A stretch of 64,000 nt of DNA from Lachnospiraceae bacterium RM5 (GTDB taxonomy: Bacteria > Bacillota > Clostridia > Lachnospirales > Lachnospiraceae): contig FOFK01000004.1 in the NCBI GenBank assembly GCA_900110975.1, positions 130,684 through 194,683 on the forward strand, read 5' to 3'. Below the pieces are notes generated by a model. It saw only the letters and a list, made by a program, of their open reading frames with translations. It was not told where the DNA came from and made no database searches. Numbering within the stretch: position 1 is the stretch's first letter; each line of letters begins with the position of its first letter. Shown one piece after another: positions 18,535 through 27,823 of the stretch. A program made the position numbers and the translations under genes.

Positions 18535-19865
18535 TGTTCAAAACGGTTAGGGATGCATTTAAAGTTAAAGATATTAGAGATAGAATTTTCTATACACTCT
18601 TAATGCTTGTTGTTGTAAGAATTGGTTGTCAGTTACCACTTCCAAATACACAGAGTGAAAATATTGCTGCTCTCACTAAAAATTTTAGTGAGGGAGCATT
18701 AGGTTTCTTCAATGCAATGACAGGTGGTTCTTTTGAACAGATGTCTATATTTGCTTTAAATATCACACCATATATCACTTCTTCAATTATCGTTCAGTTA
18801 TTAACGATAGCTATTCCTAAGTTAGAGGAATTACAAAAAGATGGTGAAGATGGAAGAAAGACAATAAATAAAATTACCAGAATTTTAACTATTGTACTTG
18901 CTCTTTTACAGAGTGCTGCAACAGCAATAAGCTTTGGTAATAGAGGATTATTTGGCGATGTTAGTACATTAACTAAAAAGACTTTTATAATTTATGTTGT
19001 TATTGCGGTTGCTGCAATGACAGCAAGTTCTGCATTCTTAATGTGGTTAGGTGAAAATATCACAGAGAAGGGTGTGGGAAACGGTATATCAATTATCCTT
19101 TTGATTAATATCGTAGCAAGAATGCCGGAAGATTTTGCAAACCTTTATGAACAGTTCGTAAAGAGTGCAACATCAATCGGTGGAAAATTCCTTGCAGCAT
19201 TTATTATTGCTGCAGTAGTAGTTGTAGTGGTAGCTTTTGTAGTTTTACTTCAGAGCGCTGAAAGAAGAATACCTGTTCAATACTCTAAGAAAATGCAGGG
19301 TAGAAGACTTGTTGGTGGATCTTCTTCACATATTCCACTCAAAGTAAACACAGCTGGTGTTATTCCAATTATCTTTGCTCAGTCATTACTTATGTTCCCT
19401 GTAGTATTAATACAGTTATTTAAGGGAGCTACACCTGCCTGGACAAAGTATTTAACATCAAGCAGCTGGTGGAAATTTACAAGTGCAAATGCTAAATATT
19501 CAGTAGGATATATCGTATATGTACTTTTAGTTATTGGTTTTGCATATTTCTATACTTCAATAACATTTAATCCAATGGAAGTTGCAGATAATATGAAAAA
19601 ACAGGGTGGTTTCATTCCTGGAATCAGACCTGGAAAACCAACAGAAGAATATTTAAATAATATATTAACATATGTTATATTTATTGGAGCAATTGCTTTA
19701 CTTATAATTGCTACAATCCCAATTGCAGCTGCAGGTATATTTAATGCAGACGTTTCATTTGGTGGAACATCTCTTATTATCGTAGTTGGAGTTGTATTGG
19801 AGACAATAACAAATATTGAATCTAAGATGGTTGTTCGTAACTATAAAGGTTTATTATCAAATTAA
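18534..19865 (+). CDS. secY: Preprotein translocase channel subunit SecY
   Basis: 443 residues with ten hydrophobic segments; IRDRIFYTLLMLVVVRIG opens TM1 and NITPYITSSIIVQLL, ITEKGVGNGISI and RGGSS-like GRRLVGGSSSHIPLKVNTAGVIP are family motifs. SecY forms the SecYEG pore for secretion and membrane insertion, as would be used by the peptidase and lipoprotein in this window. The start overlaps the rplO stop. Confidence 0.98.
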   Translation: MFKTVRDAFKVKDIRDRIFYTLLMLVVVRIGCQLPLPNTQSENIAALTKNFSEGALGFFNAMTGGSFEQMSIFALNITPYITSSIIVQLLTIAIPKLEELQKDGEDGRKTINKITRILTIVLALLQSAATAISFGNRGLFGDVSTLTKKTFIIYVVIAVAAMTASSAFLMWLGENITEKGVGNGISIILLINIVARMPEDFANLYEQFVKSATSIGGKFLAAFIIAAVVVVVVAFVVLLQSAERRIPVQYSKKMQGRRLVGGSSSHIPLKVNTAGVIPIIFAQSLLMFPVVLIQLFKGATPAWTKYLTSSSWWKFTSANAKYSVGYIVYVLLVIGFAYFYTSITFNPMEVADNMKKQGGFIPGIRPGKPTEEYLNNILTYVIFIGAIALLIIATIPIAAAGIFNADVSFGGTSLIIVVGVVLETITNIESKMVVRNYKGLLSN

Positions 19866-19873
19866 TTATAACT

Positions 19874-19903
19874 GATGGGGCAAGGCAAAAGTCTTGTTCC
19901 ATC
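19874..19903 (+). promoter_or_regulatory. Hairpin between secY and adk
   Basis: GATGG-GGCAAG pairs with CTTGTT-CCATC around GCAAAAGT, giving an 11-bp stem with G-U pairs. The following bases are T-rich but broken by other bases, so partial termination or mRNA processing is possible. Confidence 0.5.
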
Positions 19904-19979
19904 ATGTTGTTATTTTATAAAGAAAATTAGTTGATTTTGAAATCGCTATATAAAAAATAAATTAAAGGAGAAGGCTTAT

Positions 19980-20621
19980 ATGAAGATTATTATGTTAGGT
20001 GCTCCTGGTGCCGGAAAAGGTACACAGGCTAAAATGATTTCTGATAAATATAATATCCCTCACATTTCTACAGGAGATATTTTTAGAGCAAATATTAAAG
20101 AAGGAACAGAGCTTGGAAAGAAAGCAAAGACATATATGGATGCAGGGGCATTAGTTCCTGATGAATTAGTTGTTGATTTAGTTGTTGACAGAGTTGCAAA
20201 AGATGATTGTGCAAATGGATATGTACTTGATGGTTTTCCAAGAACTATTCCACAGGCAAAAGCTCTTGATGAAGCTTTAGCAAAAAATGGTGTTAAGATT
20301 GATTTTGCAATCGATGTTGAAGTGCCTGATGAAAATATCATTAACAGAATGTCAGGAAGAAGAGCATGTGTAGAATGTGGTGCAACATATCATATCAAAT
20401 ATGCTCCAACAAAAGTAGAAAATGTTTGTGACAGATGTGGAAATGAACTCATCTTAAGAGATGATGACAAGCCAGAAACTGTAAAGAAGAGATTAGATGT
20501 ATATCATGAACAGACACAGCCACTCATCGACTATTATAACGAAGCAGGCATTCTTGCTGAAGTTGATGGTACAAAAGATATGATGGATGTTTTTGGTGAC
20601 ATCACAGAGTTATTAAAATAA
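19980..20621 (+). CDS. adk: Adenylate kinase
   Basis: 213 residues. Catalyses ATP + AMP = 2 ADP. The P-loop [10 protein letters not shown] is at 7-16 and the LID holds a structural zinc site Cys130, Cys133, Cys150, Cys153, typical of Gram-positive enzymes. It sits in the secY-adk position of the spc operon; methionine aminopeptidase (map), which often follows, is absent and infA comes next. Confidence 0.98.
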   Translation: MKIIMLGAPGAGKGTQAKMISDKYNIPHISTGDIFRANIKEGTELGKKAKTYMDAGALVPDELVVDLVVDRVAKDDCANGYVLDGFPRTIPQAKALDEALAKNGVKIDFAIDVEVPDENIINRMSGRRACVECGATYHIKYAPTKVENVCDRCGNELILRDDDKPETVKKRLDVYHEQTQPLIDYYNEAGILAEVDGTKDMMDVFGDITELLK

Positions 20622-20660
20622 TATGTGTGTGATTAGAAAAATCAGGAGGATATATTAGGA

Positions 20661-20879
20661 ATGTCAAAGACAGATGTAATTGAAATTGAAGGAACAGTAT
20701 TAGAAAAATTACCAAATGCAATGTTTCAGGTAGAACTTGAAAATGGACATAAGGTACTTGCTCATATTAGTGGAAAGTTAAGAATGAATTATATTCGTAT
20801 ACTTCCTGGTGATAAGGTTACACTTGAGTTATCTCCATATGATTTATCAAAAGGAAGAATTGTCTGGAGAGATAAATAA
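20661..20879 (+). CDS. infA: Translation initiation factor IF-1
   Basis: 72 residues, an OB-fold protein: [20 protein letters not shown] and [18 protein letters not shown]. It blocks the A site during initiation with IF-2 and IF-3. An AGGAGG site lies upstream. A promoter for the next genes lies about 75 bases after its stop. Confidence 0.98.
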   Translation: MSKTDVIEIEGTVLEKLPNAMFQVELENGHKVLAHISGKLRMNYIRILPGDKVTLELSPYDLSKGRIVWRDK

Positions 20880-20954
20880 ATTTTTAAGTTTATTATATAG
20901 ATGGAAAGATATTAAAAAGAAATCAAAAAAGAAAATAAAATAATATTTTTTTGC

Positions 20955-20983
20955 TTGATAATTGAAAAAAGGTATGCTATATT
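20955..20983 (+). promoter_or_regulatory. Promoter for rpmJ-rpsM-rpsK-rpsD-rpoA-rplQ
   Basis: TTGATA (20955-20960), 17-bp spacer, TATATT (20978-20983). It would give the alpha-operon genes their own transcript, independent of the S10/spc promoter. Confidence 0.75.
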
Positions 20984-21016
20984 ATTAGACGGACTTTTTT
21001 GAAAGGAGGTTTTGAC

Positions 21017-21130
21017 ATGAAGGTAAGATCATCAGTTAAACCAATTTGCGAAAAATGCAAAGTTATCAAAAGAAAAGGAAGTATCAGAATCATCTGTGAA
21101 AATCCTAAACATAAGCAAAAACAGGGTTAA
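21017..21130 (+). CDS. rpmJ: 50S ribosomal protein L36
   Basis: A 37-residue protein read directly: [20 protein letters not shown] and on to a Lys-rich tail. Cys11, Cys14, Cys27 and His32 form the zinc site, so this is the zinc-binding form. GAAAGGAGG precedes ATG 21017. It fits the infA-rpmJ-rpsM order. Confidence 0.96.
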   Translation: MKVRSSVKPICEKCKVIKRKGSIRIICENPKHKQKQG

Positions 21131-21343
21131 TATAATATATTAGCTTTATTTTTGTATACATATTAAAGTTCATTACTTGTTTAATATGTATTAATTTGCG
21201 GCTGCAGTGATGTAAATCACTATTATATAAAGATCAAAAGGTTAGTTGAGAGGGCTGCGTACAACATTTCAGACGTTATTTTATAACGGGCTACGTATGT
21301 TTTTTTAACTATGCAAAAAGAATTAATGGAGGTGCAAACGCAC
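21131..21343 (+). promoter_or_regulatory. Structured rpmJ-rpsM spacer
   Basis: A perfect 12-bp stem pairs ATACATATTAAA (21156-21167) with TTTAATATGTAT (21180-21191). AGTGAT/ATCACT (21206-21221) and CGTTA/TAACG follow, the latter ahead of a T7 run at about 21300-21306, which is terminator-like. A leader that controls rpsM and downstream genes is plausible; S4 performs this role in several bacteria. The ligand is inference. Confidence 0.5.
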
Positions 21344-21712
21344 ATGGCTCGTATTTCAGGTGTTGATTTACCAAGAGAAAAACGTGTTGAGATAGGATTA
21401 ACATACATCTACGGAATCGGTAGAGTAAGTGCTAATCGTATTCTCGCTGAAGCAAAAGTAGATCCTAGCACTCGTGTTAGAGATTTAACTGACGAAGAAG
21501 TTAAGAGAATTAGTGAAGTTATTGACGCTAGTCAGACTGTAGAAGGTGACTTAAGAAGAGAAGTTGCCATGAATATCAAGAGATTACAGGAAATTGGATG
21601 CTATAGAGGAAAAAGACATAGACAGGGACTTCCTGTTCGTGGACAGAAGACAAAGACTAACGCAAGAACAAGAAAAGGACCAAAGCGTACAGTTGCTAAT
21701 AAGAAGAAATAA
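21344..21712 (+). CDS. rpsM: 30S ribosomal protein S13
   Basis: 122 residues starting [22 protein letters not shown] 21344 has GGAGGTG about 9 bases upstream, and an upstream in-frame ATG at 21311 lacks a site. The Arg/Lys-rich tail ([19 protein letters not shown]) contacts tRNA in the P site. Confidence 0.97.
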   Translation: MARISGVDLPREKRVEIGLTYIYGIGRVSANRILAEAKVDPSTRVRDLTDEEVKRISEVIDASQTVEGDLRREVAMNIKRLQEIGCYRGKRHRQGLPVRGQKTKTNARTRKGPKRTVANKKK

Positions 21713-21807
21713 TTTTTCTTAGGTTACACTGCGTAAGCAGTTTATGGTTCAAAAGATATATAGAAACTTATTTAAAATTGAAAACCCATAAGGGAGGTTA
21801 ATTTAAA

Positions 21808-22200
21808 ATGGCTAAAGCTACAAGAAAAGCTACTAAAAAGCATGTAAAGAAGAATGTAGAGCGTGGACAAGCTCATATACAGTCATCTTTTAATAATACA
21901 ATTGTTACTATAACAGATAGTGAAGGAAATGCTCTTTCTTGGGCCAGCGCAGGCGGCCTTGGATTCAGAGGTTCTAAAAAGTCTACTCCTTATGCTGCAC
22001 AGATGGCAGCTGAAACTGCTACAAAAGCAGCTTTAATTCATGGATTAAAGACTGTAGATGTTATGGTAAAAGGTCCTGGTTCAGGACGTGAGGCTGCAAT
22101 CCGTGCTCTTCAGGCATGTGGTCTTGAAGTTACAAGTATCAAGGATGTTACACCTGTTCCTCATAACGGATGTCGTCCACCAAAACGTAGAAGAGTGTAA
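21808..22200 (+). CDS. rpsK: 30S ribosomal protein S11
   Basis: 130 residues with the conserved [25 protein letters not shown] and the C-terminal [14 protein letters not shown]11 shapes the platform near the E-site mRNA. The 95-base spacer before it holds only a small ACTGC/GCAGT hairpin at 21728-21741. Confidence 0.98.
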   Translation: MAKATRKATKKHVKKNVERGQAHIQSSFNNTIVTITDSEGNALSWASAGGLGFRGSKKSTPYAAQMAAETATKAALIHGLKTVDVMVKGPGSGREAAIRALQACGLEVTSIKDVTPVPHNGCRPPKRRRV

Positions 22201-22216
22201 TTAGGAGGTACTAAAG

Positions 22217-22810
22217 ATGGCAGTTAATAGAGAACCTGTTCTCAAAAGATGTAGATCACTTGGTTTGGATCCAGTCTATATGGGAATTGATAAGAAGTCT
22301 AAAAGACAGTTAAATAGAGCAAATAAAAAGATGAGTGAGTATGGTCTCCAGTTAAGAGAGAAACAGAAAGCTAAATTCATTTATGGTGTATTAGAAAAAC
22401 CATTTAGAAATTATTTTGCAAAAGCTCAGAGAATGAAGGGCATGACAGGTGAAAACTTAATGATCCTTCTTGAGAGAAGACTTGATAATGTTATATTCCG
22501 TTTAGGATATGCTAGAACAAGAAGAGAAGCTAGACAGATCGTAGATCACAAGCATGTATTAGTTAATGGTAAGCAGGTAAACATTCCTTCATACCTTATC
22601 AAAGCTGGTGACAAGATTGAAATCAAAGAATCTGAAAGAGCTTCACAGAGATACAAGGATATACTTGAGGTTACTGATGGAAGATTAGTTCCAGAATGGT
22701 TAGAAGCAGATCATGATAACTTCAGTGGTGTAATCAAAGAATTACCTACAAGAGATATTATTGATGTTCCTGTTGATGAAATGCTTATTGTCGAGTTGTA
22801 TTCGAAGTAA
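22217..22810 (+). CDS. rpsD: 30S ribosomal protein S4
   Basis: 197 residues. It lacks the N-terminal Cys4 zinc motif found in some S4 proteins and starts AVNREPVLKRCRSLGLDP. The S4 RNA-binding domain RLDNVIFRLGYARTRREARQ is intact. S4 nucleates 30S assembly and commonly autoregulates this operon. AGGAGGT precedes ATG 22217. Confidence 0.97.
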   Translation: MAVNREPVLKRCRSLGLDPVYMGIDKKSKRQLNRANKKMSEYGLQLREKQKAKFIYGVLEKPFRNYFAKAQRMKGMTGENLMILLERRLDNVIFRLGYARTRREARQIVDHKHVLVNGKQVNIPSYLIKAGDKIEIKESERASQRYKDILEVTDGRLVPEWLEADHDNFSGVIKELPTRDIIDVPVDEMLIVELYSK

Positions 22811-22851
22811 GATTAAGAAATTCCTAAGAGAGGAAAAGGAGGGGCTTTTTA

Positions 22852-23811
22852 ATGTTCGATTTTCAAGTACCTAGTATAACAGTAGTAGAACGTTCTGATG
22901 ATAACAAATATGGAAAATTTGTTGTAGAACCATTAGAGAGAGGTTACGGATTAACTCTTGGTAATTCATTAAGAAGAATTATGCTTTCTTCATTACCTGG
23001 AGCTGCAGTAAGCCTTGTTAAATTTGATGGTGTGTTACATGAACTTAGCTCAATTCCTGGAGTTAAGGAAGATGTTACAGAAATCATCATGAATATTAAG
23101 AGTCTTCATATTAAAAATGAAAGCGAAAGCAACGCACCTATAGTTGGTTATATCGACAAGAAAGGTGACGGAGTTGTAACAGCAGGAGATATTCAGGTAC
23201 CTCCTGAAGTTGAAATTATTAATAAAGACTTAGTCATTGCTACTTTAAGCGGTGGAAAAGACAGTAAGTTTTATGCTGAGCTTACAATCACTAAAGGTAG
23301 AGGATATGTAAGTTCTGATAAGAATAAGAGCGATGATTTACCAATCGGAGTTATCGCTATAGATTCAATCTATACTCCAATTGAGAGAGTTAACCTTCAG
23401 GTTGAAAATACTCGTGTTGGTCAGATGACTGATTACGATAAACTTACATTGGAAGTATACACAGATGGTACATTAGAGCCGGAAGAAGCAGTAAGTCTTG
23501 CTGCTAAGGTTTTAAGTGAACATCTTAGTTATTTTATTAATCTTTCTGATATTGCTCAGAGTACAGAGATTATGTCAGCTCCTGTTGAAACAGAATCAAC
23601 AAAGGCATTAGAGATGAATATTGATGAATTAGAGTTATCTGTTCGTTCATTCAACTGCCTTAAGAGAGTTGGAATCAATACTGTACAGGAGTTATGTGAT
23701 AAGACTCCTGAGGAAATGATGAAGGTTAGAAATCTCGGACGTAAATCATTAGAAGAAGTTCTTAAGAAATTAAGTGATCGTGGTTTACATCTTAAAGACA
23801 GTGAAAATTAA
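22852..23811 (+). CDS. rpoA: RNA polymerase alpha subunit
   Basis: 319 residues, usual length. The N-terminal assembly domain shows [21 protein letters not shown] in two parts; after the linker, the C-terminal domain shows [22 protein letters not shown] and [12 protein letters not shown], which bind UP elements and activators. It lies between rpsD and rplQ as in most Firmicutes. Confidence 0.98.
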   Translation: MFDFQVPSITVVERSDDNKYGKFVVEPLERGYGLTLGNSLRRIMLSSLPGAAVSLVKFDGVLHELSSIPGVKEDVTEIIMNIKSLHIKNESESNAPIVGYIDKKGDGVVTAGDIQVPPEVEIINKDLVIATLSGGKDSKFYAELTITKGRGYVSSDKNKSDDLPIGVIAIDSIYTPIERVNLQVENTRVGQMTDYDKLTLEVYTDGTLEPEEAVSLAAKVLSEHLSYFINLSDIAQSTEIMSAPVETESTKALEMNIDELELSVRSFNCLKRVGINTVQELCDKTPEEMMKVRNLGRKSLEEVLKKLSDRGLHLKDSEN

Positions 23812-23826
23812 GGAGGTACCATTACA

Positions 23827-24363
23827 ATGGCAAAGTATAGAAAACTTAGCAGAACCTCTTCACAGAGAAAAGCTATGCTCAGAGGGTTAACTACAGCTCT
23901 TATTGAGAATGGTAAAGTTGTTACAACTGAAGCTAGAGCAAAGGAAGTTAGAAAAGAAGCTGAAAAGCTTATCGCTCTTGCTGTTAGAGAAAAAGACAAC
24001 TTTGAAGAAGTTACTGTAGAGTCTAAAGTATATGTTAAAGATAAAGATGGAAAAAGAGTTAAAGAAGTTGTTGACGGAAAGAAAGTAGATAAGATCGAAA
24101 CTGTTTCTAAGACAATTAAGAAAGATTTACCATCAAGACTTCATGCAAGAAGACAGATTAACAAAGTATTATATAAAGTTACAAATGTACCTACAGATGC
24201 AGCTGGAAAGAAGAAAAATACAAAGACTATCGATTTAACTCAGAAGTTATTCGATGAAGTTGCACCTAAATACGAAGGAAGAAACGGCGGTTATACAAGA
24301 ATCGTTAAGATCGGACAGCGTAAAGGTGATGCTGCAATGGAAGTTCTTCTTGAATTAGTATAA
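23827..24363 (+). CDS. rplQ: 50S ribosomal protein L17 with two insertions
   Basis: 178 residues, longer than the roughly 113-130 typical for L17. The core is canonical: [19 protein letters not shown], the LHARRQ motif (105-110) and [21 protein letters not shown]. The extra length lies at about residues 56-103 and 118-138, both charged and Lys-rich. Start after AAGGAGG. A terminator closes the superoperon directly downstream. Confidence 0.96.
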   Translation: MAKYRKLSRTSSQRKAMLRGLTTALIENGKVVTTEARAKEVRKEAEKLIALAVREKDNFEEVTVESKVYVKDKDGKRVKEVVDGKKVDKIETVSKTIKKDLPSRLHARRQINKVLYKVTNVPTDAAGKKKNTKTIDLTQKLFDEVAPKYEGRNGGYTRIVKIGQRKGDAAMEVLLELV

Positions 24364-24386
24364 TATAATCTTTTTATAAATTAAAA

Positions 24387-24413
24387 GGAGCTGTATATCA
24401 GCTCCTTTTTTTT
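24387..24413 (+). terminator. Terminator of the ribosomal superoperon
   Basis: GGAGCTG and CAGCTCC pair around TATAT and run into T9. It separates rplQ from the ECF transporter genes that start 18 bases later. Confidence 0.92.
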
Positions 24414-24430
24414 ACAGGATAATTGGCAAT

Positions 24431-25870
24431 ATGGATATTGAAGTTAAGAATCTTAAAAAAAAGTTTGATAAAGATATTTTTAATGATATAAATTTTAAAA
24501 TTAAATCCGGAGAATTTGTTGGAATTGTAGGAAAAAATGGAAGTGGAAAAACTACACTTGTTAAGCATTTAAATGGACTTTTAAAAGCAGACGAAGGAAT
24601 AATTTATATTGGGAAAAATGAAGTTAATAATGAAAATATTGAAGAGATAAGAAAAAACATTTCTTTTGTTTTTCAAAACCCGGATGACCAGATAATTGGG
24701 ACAACTGTTGAAGAAGATGTGGCTTTTGGCCCTGAAAACCTTGATTTTTCTACAGAAGTGATAAGAGAAAAAGTAGATTATTCTCTTGAAAAAGTTGGAA
24801 TGTCTGATAAAAAGAATTCTCTTCTTGAAAATCTTTCAGGTGGAGAAAAGCAAAGGGTTGCAATAAGTTCAGCAATTGCAATGAATCCAAAGATATGCAT
24901 ATTTGATGAAGTTATGAGTATGCTGGATTTTAAAAATAAAAAGAAAATAATGGACATCATTATGGATTTAAATAAAAACTTATCAGTCACCATAATATGT
25001 ATTACCCATAAGTTAGAAGAACTAATAAATGCTGATAAAATTTTATTGTTAGAAGATGGGAAAATAAAAGAATTTAATGATGTTAATATATTTTTTAGGG
25101 ATGAAGAATTACTTAAAAGAAATGGGTTGGAAAAACCATTTCTTTTGGATGATATAAAATATGTTGATGCAGAAAATATTGATGTGACAAATGTTGATAA
25201 TTGTCTGATTTCACTTAAAAACGTTTACTTTAAATATGATAAAGAAGATATACTAAAAGATATTAGTTTGGACATACATGAGAATGAAACCATAGGCATT
25301 ATGGGAATGAGCGGATGCGGTAAATCAACTCTTTCCATGGTTATGTCAGGTTTATATAAAAATACTAAAGGAAAGCTTATTTATGGCGATGAATTACTTA
25401 AAAATACAGGTCTTGTCTTTCAAAATCCGGAGAATGCCTTTTTTGAGGAAACTGTCTATGATGAAGTGGCGTTTGGTGCAAAAAATCTGAATTTAGATAA
25501 TATAGATAAAAGAGTTTCAAATGCTTTAAAGTTAATGGGATTTAATGAGAATATTTTTGATAAATCGCCATATAAATTATCGGGTGGTGAAAAAAGAAGA
25601 GTTGCCATAGCTTCAATATTATCAATGGATACAAAGGTCATTATTTTTGATGAACCTTTTGCGATGTTAGATGCTTTTGGGAAAAAATATCTTCTTGATT
25701 GTATCAGTATGTTAAAGAAAAAAGGTAAGACAATCATTATTATTTCCCATGATTTAAAGGAAGTATTAAAGAATTGTACAAGGTTTTTGTATATGGAAAA
25801 TGGCTGTATCATAAAAGATACATTAGAAAAACAAAATTTTTTAGGTTTTATGAAGGAAAAATATGAGTAA
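24431..25870 (+). CDS. ecfA: Energy-coupling factor transporter ATPase, EcfA1-EcfA2 fused in one chain
   Basis: 479 residues with two complete ABC domains. Domain 1: Walker A GKNGSGKT (34-41), VFQNPDDQIIG Q-loop, LSGGEKQR signature, IFDEVMSMLD. Domain 2: GMSGCGKST (near residue 295), VFQNPENAFFEETV, LSGGEKRR, IFDEPFAMLD. At this position (rplQ ... truA) most Firmicutes carry separate ecfA1 and ecfA2, so this is a fusion. It powers vitamin uptake with the EcfT below and unlinked S components. The start site is weak (AGGATAA). It overlaps ecfT by 8 bases. Confidence 0.92.
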   Translation: MDIEVKNLKKKFDKDIFNDINFKIKSGEFVGIVGKNGSGKTTLVKHLNGLLKADEGIIYIGKNEVNNENIEEIRKNISFVFQNPDDQIIGTTVEEDVAFGPENLDFSTEVIREKVDYSLEKVGMSDKKNSLLENLSGGEKQRVAISSAIAMNPKICIFDEVMSMLDFKNKKKIMDIIMDLNKNLSVTIICITHKLEELINADKILLLEDGKIKEFNDVNIFFRDEELLKRNGLEKPFLLDDIKYVDAENIDVTNVDNCLISLKNVYFKYDKEDILKDISLDIHENETIGIMGMSGCGKSTLSMVMSGLYKNTKGKLIYGDELLKNTGLVFQNPENAFFEETVYDEVAFGAKNLNLDNIDKRVSNALKLMGFNENIFDKSPYKLSGGEKRRVAIASILSMDTKVIIFDEPFAMLDAFGKKYLLDCISMLKKKGKTIIIISHDLKEVLKNCTRFLYMENGCIIKDTLEKQNFLGFMKEKYE

Positions 25871-26666
25871 TATTACATTAGGACAATATTATAAACAAAA
25901 ATCTTTTTTGCATGATTTAGATCCAAGGACAAAATTATTTTCAACTTTTATCTTTTTTGTTATGGTATTTTTGTGTGATAACGTTTATAAATATCTCGCT
26001 GCAGCCTTGTTTACGGGTTTGGTAATATATTTATCAAAAATCCCTTTAAAACATATATTTAGAGGCTTAAAGCCGGTGCTTTATATATTAGTAATCACAG
26101 CCTTTTTTAATATGTTTTTTACAAGAGGTGTGAAATTATTTTCGTTTAAGATTTTTAGATATGAGGTGATAATATCAAAAGAAGGATTATATTTTGCATT
26201 TACCATGACTGCAAGAATTATTCTTGTTGTGCTTTTCAGTTCACTGCTAACATATACCACAACACCAAAAAAGATTGTTGATGGCATGGAAAAGTCTTTT
26301 GGTTTTTTAAAAAAAATAAAAATACCGGTTGGTGAAATAGCGATGATAATGCTTATTGCCATGAGATTTATTCCTGTTATGTCAAATGAAGCCAGAAAAA
26401 TAATGGATGCACAAAGAATAAGAGGAATGGTTTTTGAAGATGGAAATTTTCTTGAACGTGGGAAGAAATATATATCTATTGTAATTCCTTTATTTGTGGC
26501 GACCATAAAAAAAGGAGATCTTCTTGCGACAGCAATGGAATGCAGATGTTATAATCCTGATAGCAAAAGAGGTAAATTATATCCTTTGAAATATGCTAAA
26601 AAGGATATGATTGTTTATTTTATTATGATAATATTACTATTAGTTATGATTTTTATTTGGAGGTAG
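25863..26666 (+). CDS. ecfT: Energy-coupling factor transmembrane protein EcfT
   Basis: 267 residues, a CbiQ-type membrane protein with about five to six hydrophobic segments. The cytoplasmic coupling helices that bind the ATPases appear as DAQRIRGM and AMECRCYNP, the counterparts of the two Ala-Arg-Gly motifs, with the second degenerate. The start overlaps the end of the fused ATPase, implying translational coupling. Substrate depends on S subunits that are not in the window. Confidence 0.92.
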   Translation: MSNITLGQYYKQKSFLHDLDPRTKLFSTFIFFVMVFLCDNVYKYLAAALFTGLVIYLSKIPLKHIFRGLKPVLYILVITAFFNMFFTRGVKLFSFKIFRYEVIISKEGLYFAFTMTARIILVVLFSSLLTYTTTPKKIVDGMEKSFGFLKKIKIPVGEIAMIMLIAMRFIPVMSNEARKIMDAQRIRGMVFEDGNFLERGKKYISIVIPLFVATIKKGDLLATAMECRCYNPDSKRGKLYPLKYAKKDMIVYFIMIILLLVMIFIWR

Positions 26667-26669
26667 TTT

Positions 26670-26840
26670 ATGGACTGCGATACATGTAGCTTTTATGTGT
26701 TTGATGAAGAATATGATGATTATATGTGTCAGGTAAGTATGGATGAGGATGATATGGTAAGGTTATATACAGATAAAAAGTTTGAATGTCCATATTATCA
26801 AAGAGATGACGAATATAGAATCGTAAGAAAACAGATATAA
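26670..26840 (+). CDS. Small Cys-rich protein (DUF6472-like)
   Basis: A 56-residue protein beginning MDCDTCSFYVFDEEYDDYMC. Cys3, Cys6, Cys20 and Cys40 could bind a metal, and most other residues are acidic or aromatic. GGAGGT lies just upstream, and the gene starts 3 bases after the ecfT stop and ends 13 before truA, so it is part of the operon. I recognise the pattern from small Lachnospiraceae proteins annotated DUF6472; function unknown. Confidence 0.8.
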   Translation: MDCDTCSFYVFDEEYDDYMCQVSMDEDDMVRLYTDKKFECPYYQRDDEYRIVRKQI

Positions 26841-26853
26841 AAAGAAGGCCGGT

Positions 26854-27621
26854 ATGGAAAAAAGAAGAGTTAAATTAATAATTGCATATGACGGAACAAA
26901 TTACGTTGGATGGCAAAAACAGATTAATGGTATTGCTGTTGAAGAAATATTAAATAAAGAATTAACAAGGCTCTTAGGGGAAGAGATTGAGGTGATTGGT
27001 GCAAGCAGAACTGATTCAGGTGTTCATGCTCTTGGAAATGTTGCTGTATTTGATACTGTATCAAAAATACCACCGGAGAAAATGAGTTTTGCTCTAAATC
27101 AAAGACTTCCAAATGACATAAGAATTCAGGAGTCTAAAGAAGTAAGCCTTGATTTTCATCCAAGATATCAGGATACAATAAAAACTTATGAATATAAAAT
27201 TTTAAACAGAAGATTTGATATACCTACAATGAGGCTTTATCACTATTTTATGTATATGCCTCTTGATGAAAATAAAATGGCAGAGGCGGCAAAGTATCTT
27301 GTGGGTGAGCATGATTTTAAAAGTTTTTGCTCAGCAAGAAGCCAGGTGAAGGATACTATAAGAACTGTTACAGATTTAAGTGTTACAAAGTCTGGAGACG
27401 TAATTACCATAAGAATTTCAGGAAATGGATTTTTATATAATATGGTCAGGATTATTGCAGGAACATTAATCAAAGTTGGATTAAATGTTTATCCGCCGGA
27501 ACATGTAAAAGAAATACTTGAAGCAAAAGATAGGAATGTGGCAGGGCCAAAGGCACCTGCAAGAGGACTGACACTTATAGATATTAATTATCTGAGTGAA
27601 AATAGTAGTAATATTATATGA
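26854..27621 (+). CDS. truA: tRNA pseudouridine(38-40) synthase TruA
   Basis: 255 residues. The catalytic Asp54 is in ASRTDSGVHALGN. It converts uridines 38-40 of the tRNA anticodon arm to pseudouridine. FHPRYQDTIKTYEY and FLYNMVRIIAGTL are further family motifs. It stands in the widely conserved ecfT-truA-rplM-rpsI neighbourhood. Its ribosome site is weak (AAGAAGG). Confidence 0.96.
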   Translation: MEKRRVKLIIAYDGTNYVGWQKQINGIAVEEILNKELTRLLGEEIEVIGASRTDSGVHALGNVAVFDTVSKIPPEKMSFALNQRLPNDIRIQESKEVSLDFHPRYQDTIKTYEYKILNRRFDIPTMRLYHYFMYMPLDENKMAEAAKYLVGEHDFKSFCSARSQVKDTIRTVTDLSVTKSGDVITIRISGNGFLYNMVRIIAGTLIKVGLNVYPPEHVKEILEAKDRNVAGPKAPARGLTLIDINYLSENSSNII

Positions 27622-27685
27622 TTATAATTTGAAATATTATGTTATTATATTTGTAAATTTTATATGAAAATAATAAGAAATTTAA

Positions 27686-27714
27686 TTGACATATATTTTA
27701 ACTTATAATATAAT
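27686..27714 (+). promoter_or_regulatory. Promoter of rplM-rpsI
   Basis: TTGACA (27686-27691), 17-bp spacer, TATAAT (27709-27714): a perfect consensus sigma-A promoter. Confidence 0.9.
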
Positions 27715-27720
27715 TCTTAG

Positions 27721-27805
27721 ATGTGGTCTGACAAAAGAAAGACCCTGAATTTGATTGTAAATACTAAGCCATAGCCCCGGTAAAGTATTTATTAATATAG
27801 AAAGA
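27721..27805 (+). ncRNA. Candidate L13 leader
   Basis: Just after the promoter, GGTCT (27724-27728) pairs with AGACC, and AATACT pairs with AGTATT around GCCATAGCCCCGGT. Position and two-stem layout match the Firmicutes L13 ribosomal leader, through which L13 is thought to regulate rplM-rpsI. Assignment is by context and visible pairing; no covariance search was done. Confidence 0.55.
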
Positions 27806-27823
27806 TTTATAGGAGGAATATCA

